From Pseudomonas arcuscaelestis (GTDB lineage: Bacteria > Pseudomonadota > Gammaproteobacteria > Pseudomonadales > Pseudomonadaceae), in NCBI RefSeq assembly GCF_016881005.1, contig NZ_JACOPV010000001.1:1-64000 (forward strand): a DNA stretch of 64,000 bases, written 5' to 3'. A program made the translations under genes and the position numbers. Below are positions 18,397 through 27,200 of this stretch, in pieces; within the stretch, counting starts at the first letter, position 1, and each line of letters begins with the position of its first letter. Under the pieces are notes generated by a model. It made no database searches. It saw only the letters and a program-made list of their open reading frames with translations, and was not told where the DNA came from.

Positions 18397-18810
18397 TCAC
18401 TTCACCAGCGGCAGGTTGTCGGCTTTCCAGCTCGACACGCCTCCGGACAGCTTGGCAGCGGTGAAACCGGCCTTGAGCAGTTCACGGGCGGTGGTACCGG
18501 CATGCTGGCCCATCGCATCGACCACGATCAGGGTTTTGGCCTTGTGCTTTTCCAGCTCGCCGATACGGGCAGCGAACTTGTCCTGTGGAATATTCAGGGC
18601 GCCAACGATGTGGCCAGCCGCGTAATCTTTGGTCGAACGGATGTCGATAACCAGGCCTTTGTCGCTGTTGACCAGTGCCGTCAGCTCGCCGGTGCTCAGG
18701 CTACGACCACCTTTGCGGGCTTCGTAAACGATCAGCAGAATCAGCAGAACGACGAAGATACCAACCAGCAGATAGTGTTTTGTTGCGAATTCAATCAGGT
18801 GAGCAACCAT
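18397..18810 (-). CDS. YibN-like membrane-anchored rhodanese-fold protein
   Basis: This is a 137-aa protein with one N-terminal membrane helix (about 13-33, YLLVGIFVVLLILLIVYEAR) and a cytoplasmic rhodanese-like domain (TALVNSDKGLVIDIRSTKDYAAGHIVGALNIP). The active-site loop reads VVDAMGQHAGTTA: the sulfur-accepting Cys of catalytic rhodaneses is absent, so thiosulfate transferase activity is unlikely. The ATG at 18810 (MVAHLIEFATKH) gives the standard YibN length; an upstream in-frame opening adds 16 unrelated residues. It is the first gene of the unit with grxC and secB, hinting at a role near the membrane-protein or export machinery, as proposed for YibN. Confidence 0.85.
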   Translation of the reverse strand: MVAHLIEFATKHYLLVGIFVVLLILLIVYEARKGGRSLSTGELTALVNSDKGLVIDIRSTKDYAAGHIVGALNIPQDKFAARIGELEKHKAKTLIVVDAMGQHAGTTARELLKAGFTAAKLSGGVSSWKADNLPLVK

Positions 18811-18980
18811 CAGAGGGTGTTCCAGGCCATTAAAAATGTTGGTCAGTATACACAGCACCTAAGGTCGGCCAAAGCCCGCCAGAGCGGCTAATTGCCAGTA
18901 ATTCTCATCTGCACCTACTGTCCGTCGGCCAGCGCTGGGCGGCGGGCAAGGTAAATTCGTCATCCGTGGCCAATTTGCCC

Positions 18981-18986
18981 TAAAAT
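18981..18986 (+). promoter_or_regulatory. Candidate -10 box of gpmI
   Basis: TAAAAT stands 39 bp before the gpmI ATG, directly followed by GCGTG. No consensus -35 is visible at 16-18 bp, so this is tentative. Confidence 0.35.
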
Positions 18987-19024
18987 GCGTGTCTTTATCA
19001 TCTGAACAACCGTGAGTGCGATTG

Positions 19025-20560
19025 ATGACGAGCACGCCAAAACCTTTGGTCCTGATCATCCTGGATGGTTTCGGTCATAGCGAAAGCCATGAATACAACG
19101 CCATCTACTCGGCCAACACGCCGGTCTACGATCGCCTGCGCGCTACCCAACCGCATGGCTTGATCTCGGGATCGGGCATGGACGTCGGCCTGCCTGACGG
19201 ACAGATGGGCAACTCCGAAGTGGGTCACATGAACCTTGGCGCTGGCCGCGTGGTTTACCAGGACTTCACTCGGGTAACCAAATCCATCAAAGACGGCGAC
19301 TTCTTCGAAAATGCCGTGCTGTGCGGCGCAGTCGACAAAGCCGCATCAGCCGGCAAGGCCGTCCACATTCTTGGTCTGCTTTCCGATGGTGGCGTGCACA
19401 GCCACCAGGACCACCTGATCGCCATGGCCGAACTGGCCGCACAGCGTGGCGCCGAGAAGATCTACCTGCACGCCTTCCTTGACGGCCGTGACACGCCACC
19501 CAAAAGCGCACAGTCCTCCATCGAACTGCTCGACGCCACTTTTGCCAAGCTAGGCAAGGGCCGTATCGCGAGCCTGATCGGTCGCTACTACGCCATGGAC
19601 CGTGATAATCGCTGGGACCGTGTAGCTGCTGCCTACAACCTCATCGTCGACAGCGCCGCCGAGTTCACCGCCAGCAATGCCCAGGCTGGCCTCGAAGCCG
19701 CTTACGCCCGTGGTGAGAGCGACGAGTTCGTCAAGGCCACGCGCATTGGCGAAGCAGTCAAGGTAGAGGACGGTGATACGGTAATCTTCATGAATTTTCG
19801 CGCCGACCGTGCCCGCGAACTGTCGCGCGTGTTCGTCGCAGCCGATTTCAACGAATTCCCACGAGCACGCCTGCCGAAATTGGCGGCCTATATCGGCCTG
19901 ACCCAGTACTCGGCAAAAATTCCGGCCCCTGCCGCTTTTGCCCCAGGTAGCTTGAATAACGTGCTGGGCGAGTACCTGGCCAAGAATGGCAAGACCCAGC
20001 TACGGATTGCCGAGACCGAGAAGTACGCTCACGTCACCTTCTTCTTCTCCGGCGGTCGTGAAGAACCGTTCGAAGGCGAAGAGCGCATCCTGATTCCATC
20101 GCCAAAGGTCGCCACCTATGACCTGCAGCCGGAAATGAGCGCCCCGGAAGTGACCGACCGCATCGTAGAAGCCATCGAGCAGCAGCGTTACGACGTGATC
20201 GTGGTCAACTATGCCAACGGCGATATGGTCGGCCATAGCGGTGTATTCGAAGCGGCGGTAAAAGCGGTTGAAGCACTGGACCTGTGTGTAGGGCGCATTG
20301 TCGAGGCTCTCGACAAGGTTGGCGGCGAAGCCCTGATCACGGCTGACCATGGCAACGTCGAGCAAATGGAAGATGCCTGTACTGGTCAGGCGCACACCGC
20401 GCACACCACCGAGCCGGTACCTTTCATCTATGTTGGCAAACGCAACGTCAAGGTCCGCGAAGGCGGTGTTCTGGCTGACGTCGCGCCAACCATGCTCAAA
20501 CTGCTGGGCCTTGAAAAACCAGCAGAAATGACCGGCGAATCGATTCTCGTAGAGGGCTGA
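19025..20560 (+). CDS. gpmI: 2,3-bisphosphoglycerate-independent phosphoglycerate mutase
   Basis: This 511-aa Mn-dependent enzyme of the alkaline phosphatase superfamily interconverts 3- and 2-phosphoglycerate. Metal and phosphoserine motifs are LIILDGFG near the N-terminus, [13 protein letters not shown] (the catalytic Ser), HFDGR-like [12 protein letters not shown], and the C-terminal [12 protein letters not shown] and [11 protein letters not shown]. The ATG at 19025 is used; GTG at 19016 would add three residues (MRL). It is followed by a palindromic repeat and a strong terminator before the envC-like gene. Confidence 0.97.
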   Translation: MTSTPKPLVLIILDGFGHSESHEYNAIYSANTPVYDRLRATQPHGLISGSGMDVGLPDGQMGNSEVGHMNLGAGRVVYQDFTRVTKSIKDGDFFENAVLCGAVDKAASAGKAVHILGLLSDGGVHSHQDHLIAMAELAAQRGAEKIYLHAFLDGRDTPPKSAQSSIELLDATFAKLGKGRIASLIGRYYAMDRDNRWDRVAAAYNLIVDSAAEFTASNAQAGLEAAYARGESDEFVKATRIGEAVKVEDGDTVIFMNFRADRARELSRVFVAADFNEFPRARLPKLAAYIGLTQYSAKIPAPAAFAPGSLNNVLGEYLAKNGKTQLRIAETEKYAHVTFFFSGGREEPFEGEERILIPSPKVATYDLQPEMSAPEVTDRIVEAIEQQRYDVIVVNYANGDMVGHSGVFEAAVKAVEALDLCVGRIVEALDKVGGEALITADHGNVEQMEDACTGQAHTAHTTEPVPFIYVGKRNVKVREGGVLADVAPTMLKLLGLEKPAEMTGESILVEG

Positions 20561-20645
20561 AGCTACAAGCCATCAGCGCCAAACGGCGAGAAAAAGCGCA
20601 ACCGCGCGCTATCTTCTTGCCGCTTGAAGCTTGCAACTTGCAGCT
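20561..20645. repeat. Dispersed palindromic repeat, copy 1
   Basis: The ends are AGCTACAAGC and GCTTGCAACTTGCAGCT, with GCCGCTTGAAGCTTGCAACTT inside. The same words recur at 33688-33817 and 51356-51456. It looks like a BIME/MITE-type intergenic element. Confidence 0.65.
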
Positions 20646-20656
20646 TTAGCCGACCA

Positions 20657-20691
20657 ACGCCTCAACGCAGTTGCCTTGAGGCGTTTTTTTT
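20657..20691 (+). terminator. gpmI intrinsic terminator
   Basis: The stem ACGCCTCAA/TTGAGGCGT with a 10-nt loop is followed by eight T residues. Confidence 0.92.
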
Positions 20692-20745
20692 GCGGCCTGC
20701 GGCGGGCATACTAGGCCAGTCTCCATCCCTGGTGTCGCTCACTCC

Positions 20746-22032
20746 ATGTTCCGCGTCCTGATCGTTCTAGCCATGTCTTGCTTGCTCAGCCCGGCCTTTG
20801 CCGATGAGCGCGCGCAAACCCAGCAGCAACTGGACGCCACGCGTCAGGACATTGCCGAGCTGAAAAAAATGCTTGGCCAGTTGCAGCAGGAAAAATCCGG
20901 TGTGCAGAAAGACCTGCGCAGTACCGAAACCGATATCGGTAAGCTGGAAAAGCAGGTGGAGGCCCTGCAACAGGAACTAAAAAAGACCGAGGGCGAGCTG
21001 GAGCGCCTTGATCACGAGAAAAAAAAACTCCAGAGCGCCCGCGTTGAACAACAACGGCTGATTGCCATTCAGGTCCGTTCGGCTTACCAGAACGGCCGCG
21101 AGGAATACCTCAAGCTGCTGCTCAACCAGCAGAACCCGGAAAAATTTGCTCGCACCCTGACCTATTACGACTACCTCAGCCAGGCGCGTATGGCGCAGTT
21201 GCGCAGTTTCAATGAGACCTTGCGCCAGCTGGCCAACGTCGAACAAGACATCAGCCTGCAGCAAGCCCAGCTACTGGCCCAGCAAGGCAACCTGGACGCT
21301 CAGCGCCAGGAGCTGGAAAAAGTACGCAGCGAACGCCAGCAGGTACTGGCCAAGCTCAATAGCGACGTCAAAGCCCGCGACCAAAAGCTGCAGGCTCGTG
21401 AGCAAGACCAGGCCGACCTGAGCAAAGTTCTCAAAACCATTGAAGAAACCCTGGCCCGCCAGGCCCGTGAAGCTGAAGCAGCCCGTCAAAAGGCGCTGCT
21501 CGCGGCCCAGGAAGCGGAAAAGCAGCGTCAGCGCGACGCTCTGGCAGCAAGTAGCACCACGACGCCAAGCAAGCCCAAGGCCCTTGCGGGACCCTTGGTT
21601 TCCAGCAACGGCGAAACCTTCGGCGGCGCTTTTTCTTCGGCCCGGGGAAAACTTCCATGGCCGGTCAATGGTCGATTGCTCGCGCGTTTTGGCGAAACCC
21701 GTGGCGGTGACTCACGGGCAAAATGGGACGGGGTAATGATCAGCGCCTCTGCCGGCAGTCAAGTACGTGCCGTGCATGGCGGTCGAGTAGTGTTTGCCGA
21801 CTGGTTGCGCGGCGCTGGACTTCTGGTCATTCTCGACCATGGTAATGGTTACCTGAGCCTCTACGGCCACAACCAAAGCCTGCTCAAGAGTGCCGGAGAC
21901 GTGGTCAAGGCCGGTGAGGCCATTTCCACCGTCGGCGACAGCGGTGGCCAAAACAGCTCGGGTCTGTATTTCGCCATCCGCCAGCAAGGTCGCCCCAGCG
22001 ACCCCGCACAATGGTGCCGTGCCCAAGGATAG
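20746..22032 (+). CDS. EnvC-like murein hydrolase activator (degenerate LytM domain)
   Basis: This is a 428-aa exported protein. A signal peptide (to about residue 19, ...LLSPAFADE) precedes a long coiled coil (about 25-265) and a C-terminal M23/LytM domain (about 310-425). Catalytic M23 zinc ligands are lost: the first His is replaced in AKWDGVMI, and the HxH motif reads YFAI. In EnvC and NlpD such domains activate amidases at the septum instead of cutting peptidoglycan. It is followed by ctpA and a polysaccharide deacetylase in the same direction, the conserved Pseudomonas order. Assignment as activator is by architecture and missing residues. Confidence 0.88.
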   Translation: MFRVLIVLAMSCLLSPAFADERAQTQQQLDATRQDIAELKKMLGQLQQEKSGVQKDLRSTETDIGKLEKQVEALQQELKKTEGELERLDHEKKKLQSARVEQQRLIAIQVRSAYQNGREEYLKLLLNQQNPEKFARTLTYYDYLSQARMAQLRSFNETLRQLANVEQDISLQQAQLLAQQGNLDAQRQELEKVRSERQQVLAKLNSDVKARDQKLQAREQDQADLSKVLKTIEETLARQAREAEAARQKALLAAQEAEKQRQRDALAASSTTTPSKPKALAGPLVSSNGETFGGAFSSARGKLPWPVNGRLLARFGETRGGDSRAKWDGVMISASAGSQVRAVHGGRVVFADWLRGAGLLVILDHGNGYLSLYGHNQSLLKSAGDVVKAGEAISTVGDSGGQNSSGLYFAIRQQGRPSDPAQWCRAQG

Positions 22033-22120
22033 GCCCACCCCTAATTTAACGGCCTGGCGTGAAATCACGCTGTGCCGCAGCTCCAGCCGGAGCGCTACCA
22101 GGATCAGGAGTTCGTTCGAC

Positions 22121-23449
22121 ATGCTGCATTCGCCTCGCCTCACCTCGCTGGCCCTGACCATCGCCATGGTCCTTGGCGCGCCCCTGGCCCGCGCGGCCGA
22201 GCCGACCAAGCCCACCGCGGTGCCGGCCACGACTGTATCGGCTGCCGCTTCTGCCAAGGCACCGCTGCCACTGGACGAGCTACGCACCTTTGCCGAGGTC
22301 ATGGACCGTATAAAGGCCGCTTATGTCGAACCTGTAGACGACAAGACCCTGCTGGAAAACGCCATTAAAGGCATGCTCAGCAACCTTGATCCGCACTCCG
22401 CCTACCTGGGTCCGGAAGACTTCCAGGAGCTGCAGGAAAGCACCAGCGGCGAATTCGGTGGCCTGGGTATCGAAGTCGGCATGGAGGATGGCTTCGTCAA
22501 AGTGGTATCGCCGATTGACGACACCCCCGCCTCGCGTGCAGGAATCGAAGCCGGCGACCTGATCGTCAAGATCAATGGCCAGCCAACCCGCGGCCAGACC
22601 ATGACGGAAGCGGTCGACAAGATGCGCGGCAAGATCGGTGAGAAAATCACGCTGACGCTGGTGCGCGACGGCGGCACGCCATTCGATGTAACGCTTGCCC
22701 GCGCGGTCATTCAGGTCAAGAGCGTGAAGAGCCAGTTGCTTGAAGACGGCTACGGCTATATCCGTATTACCCAGTTCCAGGTCAAGACCGGTGAAGAAGT
22801 CGGCAAGGCCCTGGCCAAGCTGCGCAAGGACAACGGTAAGAAGCTGCGCGGCCTGGTCCTGGACCTGCGCAACAACCCGGGGGGTGTACTGCAATCGGCG
22901 GTTGAAGTGGCAGACCACTTCTTGACCAAAGGCTTGATCGTCTACACCAAGGGACGCATCGCCAACTCCGAACTGCGTTTCTCCGCCGATCCGGCCGACG
23001 CCAGTGAAGCGGTACCGCTTGTGGTACTGATTAACGGTGGCAGCGCCTCGGCGTCGGAGATTGTCGCTGGCGCACTGCAAGACCAGAAACGCGGCGTGCT
23101 GATGGGGACCGACAGCTTCGGCAAGGGCTCGGTGCAAACCGTATTGCCATTGAACAATGATCGTGCGCTCAAGCTCACCACTGCGCTGTATTACACCCCC
23201 AACGGCCGTTCGATTCAGGCCCAGGGCATTGTTCCGGACATCGAGGTGCGCCAGGCGAAACTGACCGCCGAGCAAGACACCGAGAACTTCAAAGAAGCCG
23301 ACCTGCAAGGCCATTTGGGCAACGGTAACGGTGGTGCCGACCGGCCAACCAGCAACGCCAAGCGCAAAGAGCGACCTCAAGACAACGACTTCCAGCTCAG
23401 CCAGGCCCTGAGCCTGCTCAAGGGCTTGAGCATCACCCACAGCAAGTGA
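22121..23449 (+). CDS. ctpA: Carboxy-terminal processing protease CtpA (S41)
   Basis: This 442-aa periplasmic serine protease begins with a signal peptide (LALTIAMVLGAPLARAAE). A PDZ domain at about 95-185 contains GGLGIEVGMEDGFVKVV and SRAGIEAGDLIVKINGQP. The S41 catalytic domain holds the Ser in GSASASEIVAGALQD and the Lys in GTDSFGKGSVQTVLPL, forming the Ser/Lys dyad. In P. aeruginosa the orthologue at this locus is known to act on cell-wall hydrolases with a lipoprotein partner. The ATG at 22121 follows GGAG by about 10 nt. The deacetylase gene starts 8 bp after its stop. Confidence 0.94.
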   Translation: MLHSPRLTSLALTIAMVLGAPLARAAEPTKPTAVPATTVSAAASAKAPLPLDELRTFAEVMDRIKAAYVEPVDDKTLLENAIKGMLSNLDPHSAYLGPEDFQELQESTSGEFGGLGIEVGMEDGFVKVVSPIDDTPASRAGIEAGDLIVKINGQPTRGQTMTEAVDKMRGKIGEKITLTLVRDGGTPFDVTLARAVIQVKSVKSQLLEDGYGYIRITQFQVKTGEEVGKALAKLRKDNGKKLRGLVLDLRNNPGGVLQSAVEVADHFLTKGLIVYTKGRIANSELRFSADPADASEAVPLVVLINGGSASASEIVAGALQDQKRGVLMGTDSFGKGSVQTVLPLNNDRALKLTTALYYTPNGRSIQAQGIVPDIEVRQAKLTAEQDTENFKEADLQGHLGNGNGGADRPTSNAKRKERPQDNDFQLSQALSLLKGLSITHSK

Positions 23450-23457
23450 CGCTCTGC

Positions 23458-24231
23458 ATGCGCTACCTGCTGTGTACCCTGCTGTCCCTGTTGAGCAGCG
23501 CCACTTTTGCGGCGCCTGCCCAGCAGGGCAAAGCCTACCTGAGCCTGATCATCGATGACCTAGGCCAGAACAGCGCCCGCGATAGCCGTACCCTGGCCCT
23601 GCCCGGCCCGGTGACCCTGGCGATCATGCCCGACACCCCTCATGCCACAGACTTCGCCCGCCAGGCCCACAAGGCTGGAAAGACGGTGATCCTGCATATG
23701 CCCATGGACCCGGCAACCGGTCCCTATGCCTGGCATCCCGGCACGCCACTGCCAGAACTGGCGCAGCGCCTGGATGCGGCCTTGGCCAAAGTGCCTTATG
23801 CCGCGGGGATCAACAATCACATGGGCAGTCGCATGACGTCCCAAGCCGAGCCGATGGCATGGCTGATGGGCGAATTGCAACGCCGCCACCTGTTCTTCAT
23901 CGACAGTCGCACTAGCGCGGCTACCGTGGCTGCGGCCAAGGCCCAGGAACTCGACCTGGCGCATGTGTCCCGTGATGTGTTCCTCGACGATGTACGTACC
24001 CCTGAAGCCATTACCGCGCAATTGCAACAAGGGATCGACCTGGCGCGCAAGCAGGGGTCGGCGGTGCTGATCGGCCACCCCTACCCGCAGACCCTTGAGG
24101 TGCTCGAACGAGAACTGCCCCGACTCAAAAGCCAGGGCATCGAGTGGATCACCATCGGCCAGATGATTGCCCAGCGTGGCAACCTGGCCATGCCAGCCCA
24201 TGGCAAGCACGGCCTGTACCAGAACCGCTAG
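23458..24231 (+). CDS. Divergent polysaccharide deacetylase family protein
   Basis: This is a 257-aa exported protein: signal peptide MRYLLCTLLSLLSSATFAAP, then a NodB-like (beta/alpha) fold with LSLIIDDLGQN, AIMPDTPHA, VILHMPMDP, INNHMGSRMT, FFIDSRTSA and VLIGHPYPQTLEVL. These are the signature blocks of the divergent deacetylase family (YibQ-type, formerly DUF610). It forms a unit with envC-like and ctpA. The substrate is unknown; a cell-wall role is inferred from the neighbours. GTG at 23446 could extend it by four residues. Its stop is 4 bp from the stop of the converging toxin-like gene. Confidence 0.9.
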   Translation: MRYLLCTLLSLLSSATFAAPAQQGKAYLSLIIDDLGQNSARDSRTLALPGPVTLAIMPDTPHATDFARQAHKAGKTVILHMPMDPATGPYAWHPGTPLPELAQRLDAALAKVPYAAGINNHMGSRMTSQAEPMAWLMGELQRRHLFFIDSRTSAATVAAAKAQELDLAHVSRDVFLDDVRTPEAITAQLQQGIDLARKQGSAVLIGHPYPQTLEVLERELPRLKSQGIEWITIGQMIAQRGNLAMPAHGKHGLYQNR

Positions 24232-24235
24232 CTTG

Positions 24236-27200
24236 TCACTCGAACGGGATAATGCCCTCCACATCAGCCAGGCGCAGTTTGCCCCGATAGATATCCAGCA
24301 CGTCGTTGTTTTGGGCCGCGCGCATTTGCGCCTCCCGCCCAAGTTTGCGTTGTGCCCAGATTTTCAGATGCCCCTGGATAAAGCTACGGTCATCGGCGTC
24401 CTCGCTGGGGTAGTGGAAGTGCGCCTCCCATAGGCCCATTCCCCGGTCTTGCCCCAACTCGGGAAACCGTCTGATTTCATAAACATCCAAATAGTCTTGG
24501 GCTGCCAATTTCCTGCGCGACACACTACGAGCTATCGATACCTGTCTTTGCTGGAACAGATATTTCAAGCCATTTGCCGAGGGATGGCTGGTGGTCAAAT
24601 ACAACGACTTGAGCAGATCTCGCTGGTTCAACTCCAGGCGTTGAATGCCGCTGCGCAACTCTTCGTACAACGCAGCGTCCAGTGAAGTCCGCGGTATGCC
24701 AGCCATGACTTCTTGTAGCTTCTGCGTGTGCTGCTCCATGACCGTCGTCAACCCCAGCGGCTCCTTGGAGTTGCTGTAGCGCCGCGCAAGATCAACCACC
24801 GAGCTGATCTCATCGAGTAATTTACGCGCACGCTTTCTGACACTGCTGGTTTTGTCTGGGGTCGAAGGCAAGGTCGGGGTGAGTGGTTCGCGGACCGGTG
24901 CAACCTCTTCAACCCCCTGTGGATCGAAGGTTTTCAGAACATTACCCTGACTGTCCTTCTGTTGGATGACCGAAGCGCCATCGACCTCCAACTCTTCACC
25001 CAGTACGCTCCTGCCCTTTTGCGTCAGAACCACGCGCCGCTTACCGCCACGTGAGTGCTGCGAGTACGTGCGAACTTGACGCGGTTCGGCAAGCTCCTGC
25101 TCTCGTACCGCCGACGTCATTTCCTTTCTCGCCGAGTCCTGGAGCTTTTTCAGCGAAGCCCGGTAAAGCTTGAGTTTCTCGCTCCGGATAACAGGTCCGC
25201 CCAGACTTGCCAGATAATCAGCCATACAGGCTGCCTCTTCGTACGAATCCAGCACGCCGTTGAGAATTTCGATACGTTCCGCCAGGGTCAGCTCACTTCC
25301 GGCCAGTTCACCATGGGCAGCGCCGGCGCTCCTCAACGCAGGACCGTCTAGATACCCTTCGTACTCTTGCAGCACCTGTTCGTCGGTGCCCTGCAGCCGA
25401 TCCAGGCTGAGTTCGGCAAGGTCCTCAAGCAAGTGGAATTCCAGATCGACCGCGTTGAGTTGCCTCAGCTTGATCATCTTCTTCAGTACTGAATCACGGT
25501 TTACCTTCTCACCGCGCTCATCCTTGAAGAAAATCGACTGATCCTTGAGCGTATCTTCGAGCAGATTATCCATATGGCTCGACACTTCAATAAGATTTGC
25601 CCCCCATCCCTGGACCTTCTCCAATATGGCGACGAAATGCTTGTACTCCTGCTTCTCGGCCTCGGTCTCTGGTAGAACCGCAATTCGATCCTTGAGCTTG
25701 TCGACATTTTCCTCGTTGAGTATTTTCGCCACCTCATTGAAGTAGGCCTCTGCGTACTCCAGGAAACTCTGGCGCACGTAACTCCGTTGCTGTGTAAGCA
25801 CATCGACAAAGCCCGGCTCCATAAAACTCATCTGGTTCAATGCGCTCAGAATGTTGTCGTGCTCAAGATTGTTGTCGATAACCTGCTTCAGCTCGGCAAC
25901 GACCCGCTCATTGATCCGTCTTTGCAAGCCCAAGAGCAAGTTGAGCTTGTCTTTCTCTACGTCGTTGGGCTCCGGCAGTGCCTGTAATGCTTCAATCTGC
26001 AGCTGATTTTCGATCAATTGATCGCGATGCCGAGTGAACGTCTCCCGGATAGGCTCGCTCTTGCTGATGATCTGCGCTTCTTCTGCCCTGAGTGCCAAGA
26101 TTCGCTTCTGGTTCTCCTCCCGCAGCCGCTGCACACGGCTCTTGGGCATTCCGCCACGCAGTCGAAGCCCATCATCGATGCGCCAGACGCCATACTTTCT
26201 AACAATCCATGGGCCGGGACGCCCTGACGGGTCAGTTATGCGCACGTGACCATCGGCAAGCGATAGTGGGTACACATCCCCCGCCAGGCTGACGTAATGA
26301 TGACCGGCTATCAGATAAAGTCCTTGTGTGTCCCCAGTCGCCAACGGCTCGTGCCCATTTACGGAGACGTCGGTGCGCATGGCCAGTAACGTCTCCCGCT
26401 GCTTGGCGGTGAGCATGTTGAAACCTTGCCCTCCACGCCAGGACAGATCCAGCTGCAGTTGGCCCTGCGCGGCAAGCGCACTTGGGAGGAACGTTTCTCC
26501 CTGGCGTACAACGGTTGTTGAATTGCTCCCCTGCGGCGCCTGCACAGGCAAGCCATCGAATGTAGTCGGATGAGGTAGCGGGACGACATCGGGAATGATC
26601 TTCGCAGGCACCCTTGCATGCAAAAGCAGCATCGCAGTATTGAGAATCAGGTCCACCGCAGCTGCGCTACGCTCACTTCGCGATCCCTTTTGCAACGCTT
26701 TGATGTCATTGCTAAGTGAGGTCAGAAGCTGAACCATCCAGGCGAATACGGCAACCGGGCCTTTGAGTGGAAGTGAAACCACCTGAAAGAGCAGCCAAGC
26801 ACCCTCACTTAGAATGGCCCAGCGACTTTCCTGGTTGGAAACCGACTCACGATCCGCGAGCTCGACAAGCAGATCACGGTTTGACTCGTAGAGTTTCAGA
26901 TCGACATCTGTCCTCCAGAACCGCGGGGCGATAGTCGGTGGCTTGGGCGCTTCAGGCAATAATCCAGTATCAATAATTGGCCTGTTCCAATGCGGTTCGC
27001 TGAAGCCACCCAAGTCATAGATGGGGCGGGCCTGCGGCAACATCCATTCAAGAATGCTCTGTTGCAGCGACTCAGAGGCACGAATCGAAGCCAACATTGC
27101 TTCGATACTGGCGAACTCCAGTACTGCCTGGGTGGGGTACAAAGGGCGGAAGAGGATCACTGTCGCAGGCTGCGCCGAGAACAGAACATACATGCCTCGA

